The notes under the pieces were generated by a model, which saw only the letters and a list, made by a program, of their open reading frames with translations, had not been told where the DNA came from and did no database searches. DNA of 64,000 nt, taken from assembly GCF_022819085.1 (NCBI RefSeq), contig NZ_JALHAG010000013.1, positions 23,548 to 87,547 on the forward strand. Direction: 5' to 3'. Made by a program: the position numbers and the translations under genes. The stretch is from Planococcus ruber. GTDB lineage: Bacteria > Bacillota > Bacilli > Bacillales_A > Planococcaceae. Positions 55,667-64,000 of the stretch are shown piece by piece (the stretch's first letter is position 1; each line of letters begins with the position of its first letter).

Positions 55667-57870
55667 GGGATAGCTCCTTTCCAAGCTGTGCGAAGGGCAG
55701 CGACTGAATCATCGATCCAAACGGTGCCGTCTTCGCTTTTGATCGTCAATGTCCCGCTATCTGTGACTGTCCCGATTCGCTTGGCATCTGCAACCACTTG
55801 TTCGAACGCTTCTGCCTTGTCCGGAGAAACGGTTAGGATAAAGCGCGACTGCGATTCACTGAAAAGAGCCGTTGTCGCTGATCCTGAAAGTACTGCTTCG
55901 ATTCCGAGTCCGTTGCCGAATGTTTTTTCCGCAAGCGCGACTGCAACCCCGCCTTCTGCAACATCATGGGCAGATGCAACCAAGCCTTTTTGGATCGCTT
56001 CTAAAATCTGCTGTTGGCGCTGTGCTTCCACGTTCAAGTCAATCGCCGGCGCTTTTCCGAAAATGCGTCCTTCGACCATTTTCTGCAGCTCACTTCCGCC
56101 AAATTCAGTAAAGCTTTCTCCAATCAAATACACAAGGTCCCCAGCTTTTTTCGCATCTTGCGTCGTGACATGCGACAGGTCTTCCACTAACCCCACCAAA
56201 CCGATCGTCGGCGTCGGGTAAATCGCCGTGCCGTTTGTTTCATTGTATAAAGAAACGTTCCCGCCGATAACCGGTGCATCGAGGATCGTGCACGCTTCAG
56301 ACATGCCGTCTGCCGCTTTTTCCAGCTGCCAGAAGATTTCCGGCTTTTCCGGATTTCCGAAGTTCAAGCAATCGGTGATCGCGAGCGGTTTTGCCCCCGA
56401 TACGACGACATTGCGTGCAGCTTCTGCGACCGCAATCTTGCCGCCTGTTTCCGGATCCAAATAGATGTAGCGGGAGTTGCAGTCCGTCGTCATCGCGAGG
56501 CCTTTATTCGTACCGCGCACGCGGATGACTGCTGCGTCTGATCCCGGGCTGACGACTGTGCTCGTGCGGACTTGATGGTCGTACTGGTCATAGACCCATT
56601 CTTTTGAAGCAATCGTCGGCTGTTCTAATAACGCCTTCAAGATTTCGCTGTAGTCCGCCACGTTCGGTTCTGCGTTGTCCATTTGCTGATACTCGTTAAA
56701 GTAAGCTGGCACACTCGACGGTTTATGGTAGACCGGCGCATCTTCAGCAAGTGCATCAACCGGCACTTCAGCGACCACTTCCCCTTTATGCAATAAACGC
56801 AAAGTCGAGTCGTCCGTTACCGTGCCGACTGTCACGGCATCCAATCCGTATTTCTCGAACAATTCAACGATTTCCGGCTCGCGGCCTTTTTTCACGACAA
56901 TCAGCATGCGTTCCTGGGATTCCGACAGCATCATTTCATAAGCCGTCATGCCGGTTTCCCGCTGCGGCACATGATCCAGATCCATTTCGATGCCGGATCC
57001 CGCTTTGGAAGCCATTTCTGCCGAAGAAGAAGTTAGGCCAGCTGCCCCCATATCCTGAATTCCGACAAGCGCATCCGATTTTACAAGCTCCAGACACGCT
57101 TCAAGCAATAGTTTCTCCATGAACGGATCTCCAACTTGCACCGCCGGGCGGTTATCGCCCGATGATTCCGTCAATTCTTCCGATGCGAAAGTCGCTCCGT
57201 GGATGCCGTCGCGCCCTGTTTTCGCACCTACATACATGACCGGGTTGCCGATGCCGGACGCCACGCCTTTTTGGATGTCTTCATGATTGATCAAACCGAC
57301 GCACATGGCGTTGACAAGTGGATTGCCGTCGTAGGAGTCGTCGAACTGGACTTCGCCCCCAACCGTCGGAATGCCGATGCAGTTGCCATATCCAGCAATG
57401 CCAGCTACCACTTCTTCAAACAAATACTTCACGCGCGGTGTCGTCAATTCACCAAAACGCAGCGAGTTCAACATCGCAATCGGACGTGCGCCCATGGAAA
57501 AGACGTCGCGGATAATGCCGCCGACTCCTGTTGCCGCTCCCTGGTAAGGCTCAATCGCTGACGGGTGGTTATGGGATTCCATTTTAAAGACCACGGCCTG
57601 GCCGTCGCCGATGTCCACAATCCCTGCGCCTTCACCCGGCCCTTGCAAGACACGCGGCGCTTTCGTCGGGAATTTGGATAGGACCGGTTTTGAATTTTTA
57701 TAGGAGCAATGTTCCGACCACATGACCGAAAACAAACCGGTTTCTGTGTAATTCGGCGTTCTGCCTAAAATTTTCTCCACCATGGCGAATTCCGAATCGG
57801 ATAATCCCATTTGCTGATAGATTTTCTGTTCTTTGATCTGCTCAGTATTTGGCTCAAGCATGACTGACAT
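55642..57870 (-). CDS. purL: Phosphoribosylformylglycinamidine synthase subunit PurL
   Basis: 742 residues, the small-type FGAM synthetase subunit that needs PurS and Pur[19 protein letters not shown] lies near 50, [19 protein letters not shown] near 90, and [11 protein letters not shown] near 530. The ATG at 57870 has GAGGG upstream and overlaps the end of purQ by 17 bases; the 3' end overlaps purF by 25 bases, showing tight translational coupling. Confidence 0.96.
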   Translation of the reverse strand: MSVMLEPNTEQIKEQKIYQQMGLSDSEFAMVEKILGRTPNYTETGLFSVMWSEHCSYKNSKPVLSKFPTKAPRVLQGPGEGAGIVDIGDGQAVVFKMESHNHPSAIEPYQGAATGVGGIIRDVFSMGARPIAMLNSLRFGELTTPRVKYLFEEVVAGIAGYGNCIGIPTVGGEVQFDDSYDGNPLVNAMCVGLINHEDIQKGVASGIGNPVMYVGAKTGRDGIHGATFASEELTESSGDNRPAVQVGDPFMEKLLLEACLELVKSDALVGIQDMGAAGLTSSSAEMASKAGSGIEMDLDHVPQRETGMTAYEMMLSESQERMLIVVKKGREPEIVELFEKYGLDAVTVGTVTDDSTLRLLHKGEVVAEVPVDALAEDAPVYHKPSSVPAYFNEYQQMDNAEPNVADYSEILKALLEQPTIASKEWVYDQYDHQVRTSTVVSPGSDAAVIRVRGTNKGLAMTTDCNSRYIYLDPETGGKIAVAEAARNVVVSGAKPLAITDCLNFGNPEKPEIFWQLEKAADGMSEACTILDAPVIGGNVSLYNETNGTAIYPTPTIGLVGLVEDLSHVTTQDAKKAGDLVYLIGESFTEFGGSELQKMVEGRIFGKAPAIDLNVEAQRQQQILEAIQKGLVASAHDVAEGGVAVALAEKTFGNGLGIEAVLSGSATTALFSESQSRFILTVSPDKAEAFEQVVADAKRIGTVTDSGTLTIKSEDGTVWIDDSVAALRTAWKGAIPCLLKSEG

Positions 57871-58537
57871 TTGCTTCCCTCCACTGTTTCACGATTGATT
57901 TGAATAATGCCAAGCCGTCGCTGCCGCCGATCAGATCGGATACGGCACGCTCCGGATGCGGCATCATGCCGAGCACATTGCCGCGCTCATTGACGATTCC
58001 TGCGATATTGTTGCGGCTGCCGTTAAAATCGTCTGCATAGGAAAAGACGATTTGATTGTTCTTTTTCAGCTGCTCATAAGTGGCATCGTCGCAATAGTAG
58101 TTCCCTTCGCCGTGTGCGATTGGAATTTGGATTTCCTGCCCCTTTTCATATTCGTTCGTGAACAGCGTATTGGCGTTCTCTACTTTCAATCCCACTGTCT
58201 TGCACATAAACTTCAAGTTTTTATTGCGGAGCAATACGCCCGGAAGAAGGCCTGCCTCCGTCAAAATTTGGAATCCGTTGCAAATGCCGAGAACCGGTTT
58301 GCCCGCTTCTGCCGCTTTTTTCACTTCATCCATCACTGCCGATGACTGCGCAATCGCGCCGCAGCGCAAGTAATCGCCATACGAAAACCCGCCTGGCAAT
58401 AAAATCCCGTCATAACCGCTTAAATCTGTTGAATCATGCCATACGTACTCTGCTTCTTCCCCCAGTTCATCCTTGACCGCATGGTACATGTCCAAATCAC
58501 AATTGGACCCAGGAAATACGATTACTGCGAATTTCAT
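57854..58537 (-). CDS. purQ: FGAM synthase glutaminase subunit PurQ
   Basis: 227 residues, class I glutamine amidotransferase. The nucleophile Cys is in [19 protein letters not shown] near 86, and His-Glu follow in [10 protein letters not shown] near 195. It supplies ammonia to PurL. GGAGG precedes the ATG, which overlaps purS (ATGA). Confidence 0.96.
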   Translation of the reverse strand: MKFAVIVFPGSNCDLDMYHAVKDELGEEAEYVWHDSTDLSGYDGILLPGGFSYGDYLRCGAIAQSSAVMDEVKKAAEAGKPVLGICNGFQILTEAGLLPGVLLRNKNLKFMCKTVGLKVENANTLFTNEYEKGQEIQIPIAHGEGNYYCDDATYEQLKKNNQIVFSYADDFNGSRNNIAGIVNERGNVLGMMPHPERAVSDLIGGSDGLALFKSIVKQWREANVSHA

Positions 58538-58788
58538 TGCGAGACAGCCTCCTCAATTTCAAAACGGTAATCTTCAATCACCGTGTTCGTCAATAATTTT
58601 TGGCACATTTCGTTTACATGTGCGTCAATATCCTGCACCTCATCCGAAATGACCAGTTCCAAGTATTTGCCGATCCGGACGTCTTTCACTTCCGCGTACC
58701 CCATTTTATGAAGAGATCCCATAACTGCAGACCCTTGCGGATCCAATACGCTTTCGCGCAAAGTGACGTAGATGTTTACCTTTTTCAT
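58534..58788 (-). CDS. purS: FGAM synthase structural subunit PurS
   Basis: 84 residues, a small ferredoxin-like protein bridging PurL and PurQ. The opening [19 protein letters not shown] and [13 protein letters not shown] near 37 are standard. GGAGGAC precedes the ATG; overlaps the purC stop and purQ start. Confidence 0.95.
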   Translation of the reverse strand: MKKVNIYVTLRESVLDPQGSAVMGSLHKMGYAEVKDVRIGKYLELVISDEVQDIDAHVNEMCQKLLTNTVIEDYRFEIEEAVSQ

Positions 58789-59501
58789 GAATGTTGTCCT
58801 CCCAGTTTCGCTAAAATGAGTTCATACGCTTCCGTTAAATTGCCCAGATCCCGGCGAAATACATCTTTGTCCAATTTCTGTTTCGTTTCGGCATCCCACA
58901 AACGGCATGTATCGGGTGAGATTTCATCTGCCAATAAAATCCGGCCGTCTTGATCACGGCCGAATTCAATTTTAAAGTCCACTAAATCCACGCCTACTTC
59001 CTTAAAGAAGCCGATCAGGACTTCATTGACCTTCAGCGCTTTTTCACGCAGTTCCTGAATTTCTTCAGTTGTTGCGATTTCCAGCATTTCAATGTGGTCT
59101 TCTGTCATGATCGGATCGCCGAGTTCGTCGTCCTTGTAATAAAACTCGACGACTGGCTTTTTCAAAACGGTTCCTTCTTCTAAGCCGAAGCGCTTCGCCA
59201 TGCTGCCGGCAACGACATTCCGCGTCACGACTTCGACCGGAATGATCGCCACTTGCCGCACGAGCTGCTCATGGCCAGACAATTGTTCAACAAAATGCGA
59301 AGCAATGCCCGCTCCTTGCAATCTTTCGAAAATCAATGATGTGATTTTATTGTTCAACTTGCCTTTTCCGGCAATTTCCGCTTTCTTTTCTCCGTTAAAA
59401 GCTGTTGCTGAATCTTTGTATTCCACCCATAAAATATCCTGTTCGTCCGTTGCATATAAGCGTTTTGCCTTGCCTTCGTACAATAGCTGACCTTTTTCCA
59501 T
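58785..59501 (-). CDS. purC: SAICAR synthetase
   Basis: 238 residues catalysing addition of aspartate to CAIR (step 8). GKAKRLYATDEQDILWVEYK near the N-terminus, PVEVVTRNVVAGSMAKRFG near 92 and LADEISPDTCRLWD near 190 are typical. GGAGGC precedes the ATG. It follows purB by 15 bp. Confidence 0.96.
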   Translation of the reverse strand: MEKGQLLYEGKAKRLYATDEQDILWVEYKDSATAFNGEKKAEIAGKGKLNNKITSLIFERLQGAGIASHFVEQLSGHEQLVRQVAIIPVEVVTRNVVAGSMAKRFGLEEGTVLKKPVVEFYYKDDELGDPIMTEDHIEMLEIATTEEIQELREKALKVNEVLIGFFKEVGVDLVDFKIEFGRDQDGRILLADEISPDTCRLWDAETKQKLDKDVFRRDLGNLTEAYELILAKLGGQHS

Positions 59502-59516
59502 GTGAGAAGCCTCCGT

Positions 59517-60812
59517 TTAGTTTAATCCAAGCCGGTTGAAAATCATGTCCACTTGCTGCAAGTGATGGTTGTAGTCAAAGCAATCATCCAATTCCTCTTT
59601 CGACAATTGGGAAGTGATCGTGTCGTTCGCTTCTACGATTTTGCGGAAATGCGTCTGGTTTTCCCACGCTTCCATCGCACAAGGCTGAACCGTATCATAA
59701 GCTGCTTCGCGTGCCATGCCTTTGTCGATCAATGCCAACAGCACGCGCTGCGAGTAAATCAGGCCAAGCGTCGAATCCATGTTGCGCTTCATATTTTCCG
59801 GGAACACCGTCAAATTCTTCACGATATTGCCAAAACGGTTTAACATATAGTTCAAAGCAATCGTGGCATCCGGCAAAATCACACGCTCTGCAGAAGAATG
59901 CGAAATGTCGCGTTCATGCCAAAGCGAGACGTTTTCATAAGAGGTAACCATATAGCCGCGGATCAAACGCGCAAGGCCGGTCATGTTTTCAGAACCGATC
60001 GGGTTGCGTTTATGCGGCATCGCGGAAGACCCTTTTTGCCCTTTTGCGAAGAATTCCTCTACTTCGCGCGTTTCCGATTTTTGAAGGCCGCGGATTTCTG
60101 TTGCGAACTTCTCAATCGATGTCGCAATCAAAGCAAGGGTGCTCATGTACTGCGCATGGCGGTCGCGCTGCAAAGTTTGCGTCGAAATCGGAGAAGCTGC
60201 AAGCCCTAATTGTTTGCAGACATATTCTTCAACAAACGGATCGATATTCGCGTATGTTCCGACAGCCCCGGACATCTTGCCGGTTTCGATTGTTTTAGCC
60301 GCTGCTTCGAAGCGCTCCAGATTGCGTTTCATTTCTTCGTGCCACAAGGCCAGTTTCAAACCGAACGTTGTCGGTTCTGCATGAACACCGTGCGTACGGC
60401 CCATCATAACGGTCATTTTATGTTCTTTGGCTTTATTAGCCAGAATTTCAATAAAATTTGTCAAATCTTTACGGATGATTGTATTTGCCTGTTTGATTAA
60501 ATAAGATAACGCGGTATCGACCACATCGGTAGACGTCAGGCCGTAATGCACCCATTTGCGTTCTTCGCCCAGCGTTTCAGACACGGCACGCGTAAATGCA
60601 ACGACATCGTGGCGCGTTTCTTCTTCAATCTCCAAAATGCGGTCTACTGAAAATGAAGCGTTCTGGCGGATTTTCACGACATCTTCTTTTGGAATATCGC
60701 CAATTTCTGCCCAGGCTTCACACGCTAAAATCTCGACTTCCAGCCAAGCATTGTAGCGGTTTTCGTCTGTCCAAATTGCGCCCATTTCGGGTCTTGTGTA
60801 ACGTGCGATCAT
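59517..60812 (-). CDS. purB: Adenylosuccinate lyase
   Basis: 431 residues of the fumarase/aspartase superfamily. It has TSTDVVDTA near 90, the [14 protein letters not shown] loop near 139, and the flexible signature loop [15 protein letters not shown] near 262 carrying the catalytic Ser. It acts twice, on SAICAR and on adenylosuccinate. TTGGAGG precedes the ATG. It follows purK by 17 bp. Confidence 0.96.
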   Translation of the reverse strand: MIARYTRPEMGAIWTDENRYNAWLEVEILACEAWAEIGDIPKEDVVKIRQNASFSVDRILEIEEETRHDVVAFTRAVSETLGEERKWVHYGLTSTDVVDTALSYLIKQANTIIRKDLTNFIEILANKAKEHKMTVMMGRTHGVHAEPTTFGLKLALWHEEMKRNLERFEAAAKTIETGKMSGAVGTYANIDPFVEEYVCKQLGLAASPISTQTLQRDRHAQYMSTLALIATSIEKFATEIRGLQKSETREVEEFFAKGQKGSSAMPHKRNPIGSENMTGLARLIRGYMVTSYENVSLWHERDISHSSAERVILPDATIALNYMLNRFGNIVKNLTVFPENMKRNMDSTLGLIYSQRVLLALIDKGMAREAAYDTVQPCAMEAWENQTHFRKIVEANDTITSQLSKEELDDCFDYNHHLQQVDMIFNRLGLN

Positions 60813-60829
60813 AATTCAGTTTCCTCCAA

Positions 60830-61954
60830 TTATTCCGGCCAAATGCCGGATTCTTCGATTTCTAGTAAAGTCCCTTTCAGGTCTTCCGTTAATATTGTAA
60901 CATGGCCCATTTTGCGTTTATGCTTCGCCTCATCTTTGCCGTAGAGATGGACTGACCAGTTCGGGTACTGCGAAATCTTAGAAGTCAAAGGTGCGACATG
61001 TTCGCCAAGAATATTCACCATCACGGTATCTGCCCATAATTTCGGTGCTCGGAGCGGCCATCCGCAAATGGCCCGGATGTGCTGGTGGAACTGTGAGATG
61101 TTCGTTCCTTCGATGGAATAATGGCCGGAGTTGTGCGGGCGGGGTGCAAGCTCATTCACAAGAATGTCGCCGTTTTCCAAAACAAACATTTCAACTGCGA
61201 GTGTGCCGATCATCTCCAAATGGCTCGCGATTTTATTCGCTGCGTCCTTCGCCTGCTCGATCGTTGCATCCGAAACCCGAGCTGGCACAATCGTTTGGTG
61301 GAGAATATGGTCTTTATGGATATTCTCACCGATCGGCAAAATTTCCATAGTCCCGTGGACATTGCGTTGAATAATCACCGAAATCTCTTTGGTAAAATTA
61401 ATAAATGATTCTGCCACACATTCTCCGTTCTCGAACAGCGGTTCCGCTAATGGCAATTCCGCCTTCGAATGGATCGTTTGCTGCCCTTTGCCGTCGTATC
61501 CGCCCCTTGCTGTTTTAACCACAAAGGGGAAAGTGAGCTGATCACTTTTCTCTTCTAACTCGCTATAAGTAGAAGCCGTGATATAGTCCGCAATCGGTAC
61601 TCCTGCGTCAGCAATTGCTTGTTTTTCGTAGATGCGATTCTGGGTAACGCGTATCAATTCCGACCCTTGCGGCACATAAGCGATTTCACTTAGCTTTCCC
61701 AAACCTGCCACATCGATATTTTCAAATTCGTAAGTGATAACGTCGCTTGCTTCAGCCAACTCTTCAAGTGCGTGCAAATCATTATAAGGAGCTACGATTT
61801 GAATATCCGCAATTTGTCCGGTCGGTGAATCCATGGCTGGATCTAACACGGCAATTTTAAATCCGGCTTCTTTGGCAGCCATAGCCATCATCCGGCCAAG
61901 CTGGCCGCCGCCAATGATGCCGATCGTCTGACCCGGCAAAATAATTTTAGTCAT
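60830..61954 (-). CDS. purK: N5-carboxyaminoimidazole ribonucleotide synthase
   Basis: 374 residues, ATP-grasp enzyme carboxylating AIR with bicarbonate. The opening [35 protein letters not shown] near 148 and [17 protein letters not shown] near 268 are standard. The ATG overlaps the purE stop (ATGA). Its presence with PurE shows the bacterial two-step carboxylation route. Confidence 0.96.
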   Translation of the reverse strand: MTKIILPGQTIGIIGGGQLGRMMAMAAKEAGFKIAVLDPAMDSPTGQIADIQIVAPYNDLHALEELAEASDVITYEFENIDVAGLGKLSEIAYVPQGSELIRVTQNRIYEKQAIADAGVPIADYITASTYSELEEKSDQLTFPFVVKTARGGYDGKGQQTIHSKAELPLAEPLFENGECVAESFINFTKEISVIIQRNVHGTMEILPIGENIHKDHILHQTIVPARVSDATIEQAKDAANKIASHLEMIGTLAVEMFVLENGDILVNELAPRPHNSGHYSIEGTNISQFHQHIRAICGWPLRAPKLWADTVMVNILGEHVAPLTSKISQYPNWSVHLYGKDEAKHKRKMGHVTILTEDLKGTLLEIEESGIWPE

Positions 61955-62439
61955 TGCAAATCACCTGTGCTTTTTAAGACTTCATCATGTGTCCGCTTTC
62001 TTCTTTTTTCCAGCGCTTCCGCTACTGCAGCATCCGTTGTTCCGAGGATTTGCGCAGCCAATAAGCCTGCATTTACAGCTCCTGCTTTTCCAATGGCCAC
62101 TGTCGCTACCGGGACGCCTCCTGGCATTTGGACAATAGACAGAAGAGAATCCAATCCCTTTAGTGCTTTTGACTGAATGGGTACGCCAATAACGGGCAGT
62201 GTCGTTTTGGCTGCGACCATTCCAGGCAAATGAGCTGCTCCGCCGGCACCCGCGATAATCACATGCAAGCCTTTCTCTCTTGCCTCTTCTGCATAGCTAA
62301 ACATAAGATCAGGAGTCCGGTGAGCCGACACTACTTGTTTTTCATAGCTGATGTTGAGTTCATCCAAAATATCACATGTATGTTTCATTGTTTCCCAATC
62401 GCTTGAACTTCCCATAATGACGCCAATCTGTGGATTCAT
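61951..62439 (-). CDS. purE: N5-CAIR mutase
   Basis: 162 residues. [16 protein letters not shown] lies near the N-terminus, [16 protein letters not shown] near 43, and [22 protein letters not shown] near 68, the class I PurE pattern. ATG 62439 has AAAGGAG at the best distance; GTG one codon earlier is the other choice. First gene of the operon, 24 bp after the riboswitch terminator. Confidence 0.96.
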   Translation of the reverse strand: MNPQIGVIMGSSSDWETMKHTCDILDELNISYEKQVVSAHRTPDLMFSYAEEAREKGLHVIIAGAGGAAHLPGMVAAKTTLPVIGVPIQSKALKGLDSLLSIVQMPGGVPVATVAIGKAGAVNAGLLAAQILGTTDAAVAEALEKRRKRTHDEVLKSTGDLQ

Positions 62440-62462
62440 CACTATCTCTCCTTTAAAACAAA

Positions 62463-62517
62463 TAAAAGCCCTTAAATAAACTGCTCACATAACGTGAAAA
62501 GCAGTTTACTTAAGGAC
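62463..62517 (-). terminator. Riboswitch-controlled terminator before purE
   Basis: CCTTAAGTAAACTGCTTTTC with its near-perfect complement ending in TTTAAGGG, then CTTTTATT on the minus strand. The stem is over 20 bp and lies between aptamer and purE. Confidence 0.9.
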
Positions 62518-62589
62518 TTTCCCATAAGACGAGTTAAATGCCAACAACACAAATAGGCACATTTTCGCCAAGTATCCATAAGTTGCTTT

Positions 62590-62657
62590 CCCGCATAGTC
62601 CAGACATTCCGGTGTCTTGGTAGAAACGCAGAAGCCAATTCTTCTGCATATATGGGG
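62590..62657 (-). promoter_or_regulatory. Purine riboswitch, guanine type
   Basis: On the minus strand P1 pairs CCCCATA with TATGCGGG (one bulged C). P2 is GCAGAAG/CTTCTGC with loop AATTGG, J2/3 reads TTTCTACC, P3 is AGACA with TGTCT and loop CCGGAA, and J3/1 reads GACTAT. The C in GACTAT at the ligand-pairing position predicts guanine/hypoxanthine rather than adenine. Located about 150 bases upstream of purE. Confidence 0.93.
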
Positions 62658-62668
62658 TATCCACAATC

Positions 62669-62697
62669 ATCATAACAAGAGACAACTGAGGAGTCAA
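62669..62697 (-). promoter_or_regulatory. SigA promoter of the purine operon
   Basis: TTGACT, 17 bases, TATGAT on the minus strand. The expected start of transcription is about 62662, just before the riboswitch. Near consensus. Confidence 0.85.
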
Positions 62698-62702
62698 CGA
62701 TA

Positions 62703-62745
62703 AAGTCGAACGATTATACTTATCAAAACATAAATGTTCGTCTTT
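62703..62745. promoter_or_regulatory. Inverted pair of PurR boxes
   Basis: Two sites with CGAAC cores face each other: GTCGAACGATTAT on the plus strand at 62705-62717 and GACGAACATTTAT on the minus strand at 62732-62744. They lie just upstream of the -35 box. They fit the PurBox described for B. subtilis PurR, which represses pur genes unless PRPP is high. PurR itself is not in the window. Confidence 0.75.
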
Positions 62746-62760
62746 ATAACAAATATTTAC

Positions 62761-62949
62761 TTATTCACTTAATTTCATGCCTTTGAATTTCACGATTTGG
62801 CGTATAGGAACAGGTTTGCCATCAATTTCTTCAAACAACGGCTCTTCTTTTCGCCCAACAGCTGCATAGCCGGCCTGTTTCATTCGCTCCAAACAGGCAT
62901 CCATCGTTTCATTTTCGCCGACTTCAAACCAGACTGTCTTTTTACTCAT
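62761..62949 (-). CDS. yebG: NETI motif protein (YebG-like)
   Basis: 62 residues, starting [20 protein letters not shown], with the NETI-type motif (here NETM) that names the family. Position between yebE and purE is the same as in B. subtilis. The ATG overlaps the yebE stop (ATGA). Function unknown. Confidence 0.85.
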   Translation of the reverse strand: MSKKTVWFEVGENETMDACLERMKQAGYAAVGRKEEPLFEEIDGKPVPIRQIVKFKGMKLSE

Positions 62950-63488
62950 TTAAACAATTTCCCTTTCTTTACTTGTTTCACCCAGAATCCGCCATGAATC
63001 GTTTTCGGTTCATATGCAATGATAAACGCTTTCGGGTCAAGCTCTTTAATAGTAGCGTACAACTGAAGTTCCATTTTCCGCGGTGTGAGTATCTGCATCG
63101 AGTGGCGTCCGCCTTCCATGCCGTTTGCTACCCAATCCGTTACCCCATAGCCTTTTTCCCGCAATTTCTTAGGAAGAAGCGGATCTTCATCACTGGTAAT
63201 GACATTTACCGTAATATAGCCCAACGCCATCTTTTCTTCAATTTTCGATCCGACAATAACACCGGATCCATAGCCGATGGCATAGGCGATCAAATTTTGA
63301 ATTTGGTCTAAATTATCCAATACTAACCCTAAACCTACTATATAAATAACCGTCTCGACCATACTGACCGCTGCTGCTAAATACCGGTATCCTTTTAACG
63401 TCATAATCATGCGAATGGTAAAGAACGAAACATAGACGATATTGATGGAAAAAATAATCAAGACCATTAACCACGGATTAATATCCAC
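62946..63488 (-). CDS. yebE: UPF0316/DUF2179 membrane protein (YebE-like)
   Basis: About 180 residues: two or three N-terminal membrane helices ([19 protein letters not shown]), then a conserved segment [19 protein letters not shown] and a C-terminal DUF2179 domain (about 100-180). Such proteins are conserved but uncharacterised. The longer frame starts with ATG at 63521 without a ribosome site. GTG at 63488 has GAAAGGG upstream and gives the usual short N-terminus, so I prefer it. Overlaps yebG by four bases. Confidence 0.82.
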   Translation of the reverse strand: MDINPWLMVLIIFSINIVYVSFFTIRMIMTLKGYRYLAAAVSMVETVIYIVGLGLVLDNLDQIQNLIAYAIGYGSGVIVGSKIEEKMALGYITVNVITSDEDPLLPKKLREKGYGVTDWVANGMEGGRHSMQILTPRKMELQLYATIKELDPKAFIIAYEPKTIHGGFWVKQVKKGKLFK

Positions 63489-63736
63489 TTTTTGCACCCT
63501 TTCTTCCCTGTAAAGATTCATGTTTCATACTAGTAGAGTTGGTAAGCAATTGCAAGGAACATCAGAAGAATTTACTATGTTCCAAAGGAAATTCTCATAA
63601 GCTTTTCTGTTTAAAATGCATTTTTTCAAGACAATTCTGTGCTAGCTAATGAGAAATTGCGAAATTAATAAAAGAGGCTAATGAGAGGGAAAAAATAAAT
63701 GCAAATTCACTTAAACCAATAATGCGTAAGAAACCA

Positions 63737-63768
63737 CAAAAAAGCCGTTACCGGCTACGGTAACGACT
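63737..63768 (-). terminator. Terminator of the rRNA operon
   Basis: GTCGTTACCG / CGGTAACGGC stem, then TTTTTT on the minus strand, 10 bp after 5S. Confidence 0.85.
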
Positions 63769-63777
63769 GATTCAGGG

Positions 63778-63893
<116 letters not shown>

Positions 63894-63975
63894 TCTTTTT
63901 TTAGAGTGACTTGTTCACTCAAAACTGGATAGGCGACATTGAAACGGGTGAAACCGCTGGTTTCCGTAAACAAAG

Positions 63976-64000
63976 TTGGTTAAGTCCTCGATCGATTAGT
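63976..64000 (-). rRNA. rrl: 23S ribosomal RNA, 3' end only
   Basis: The minus strand reads ACTAATCGATCGAGGACTTA up to the window edge, the conserved last bases of Bacillales 23S rRNA. The rest of the gene lies outside the window. The gap to 5S is about 82 bp and holds no tRNA. Confidence 0.85.

Noticed and set aside
62472..62697. Two overlapping frames of about 64 codons upstream of purE
   Set aside because: They coincide with the purine riboswitch and its terminator; coding is excluded by the RNA structure.
63894..63975. tRNA gene in the 23S-5S spacer
   Set aside because: The 80-bp gap is too short after allowing for processing sites and shows no cloverleaf.

Overview
The window is chromosomal DNA of a low-to-mid GC Gram-positive bacterium of the order Bacillales. 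It most resembles Planococcaceae (Planococcus or Planomicrobium type). The evidence is gene content and local gene order shared with Bacillus subtilis: yebE-yebG-pur operon; pcrB-pcrA-ligA-camS; gatCAB with dgkB and rlmD nearby; yfk-type genes; and a cydAB operon followed by the small subunit cydS. The genus is my inference. I see no prophage, insertion sequence, plasmid function or CRISPR array.

Positions 1-13 kb hold small transcriptional units: a truncated MFS transporter, an OsmC protein, a YihY/YtxH pair, an alanine/glycine:sodium symporter, a two-gene FAD-monooxygenase/methyltransferase operon, pseudouridine catabolism (psuK-psuG), an M29 aminopeptidase, mreBH and a beta-carbonic anhydrase. 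Positions 13-28 kb hold DinB, GNAT and M3 peptidase genes, map, thiT under a TPP riboswitch, an M20 peptidase, a secreted SGNH hydrolase, a second M29 aminopeptidase, a DEAD-box helicase, a TetR/MFS efflux pair, an amidase and a small FbpA-type protein. Positions 27.5-33 kb hold dus, rlmD and the bd oxidase operon cydA-cydB-cydS.

Positions 33-49 kb are nearly all on the minus strand and carry information-processing genes: dgkB, a thioredoxin-fold protein, gatCAB (tRNA-Gln amidation), camS, ligA, pcrA, pcrB, and the yerA-yerB-yerC group. Positions 49.7-62.4 kb are the complete twelve-gene de novo purine operon purEKBCSQLFMNHD. It is driven from a control region at 62.46-62.75 kb containing an inverted pair of PurBoxes, a consensus SigA promoter, a guanine-type purine riboswitch and an intrinsic terminator. 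Upstream lie yebG and yebE, then the 3' end of an rRNA operon (5S and the last bases of 23S), all reading leftward.

No clearly new multi-gene system is evident. The most interesting non-genic signal is a family of long imperfect palindromes of about 122-125 bp at three intergenic loci (17.2, 33.3 and 38.6 kb). Their stem arms differ between copies but remain complementary, and their ends run into promoters or a stop codon of housekeeping genes. Four genes of 37-55 codons (cydS, an FbpA-like gene, a membrane microprotein and a cationic peptide) fall below usual ORF length cut-offs. The monooxygenase/methyltransferase operon is the best candidate for an uncharacterised biochemical function.
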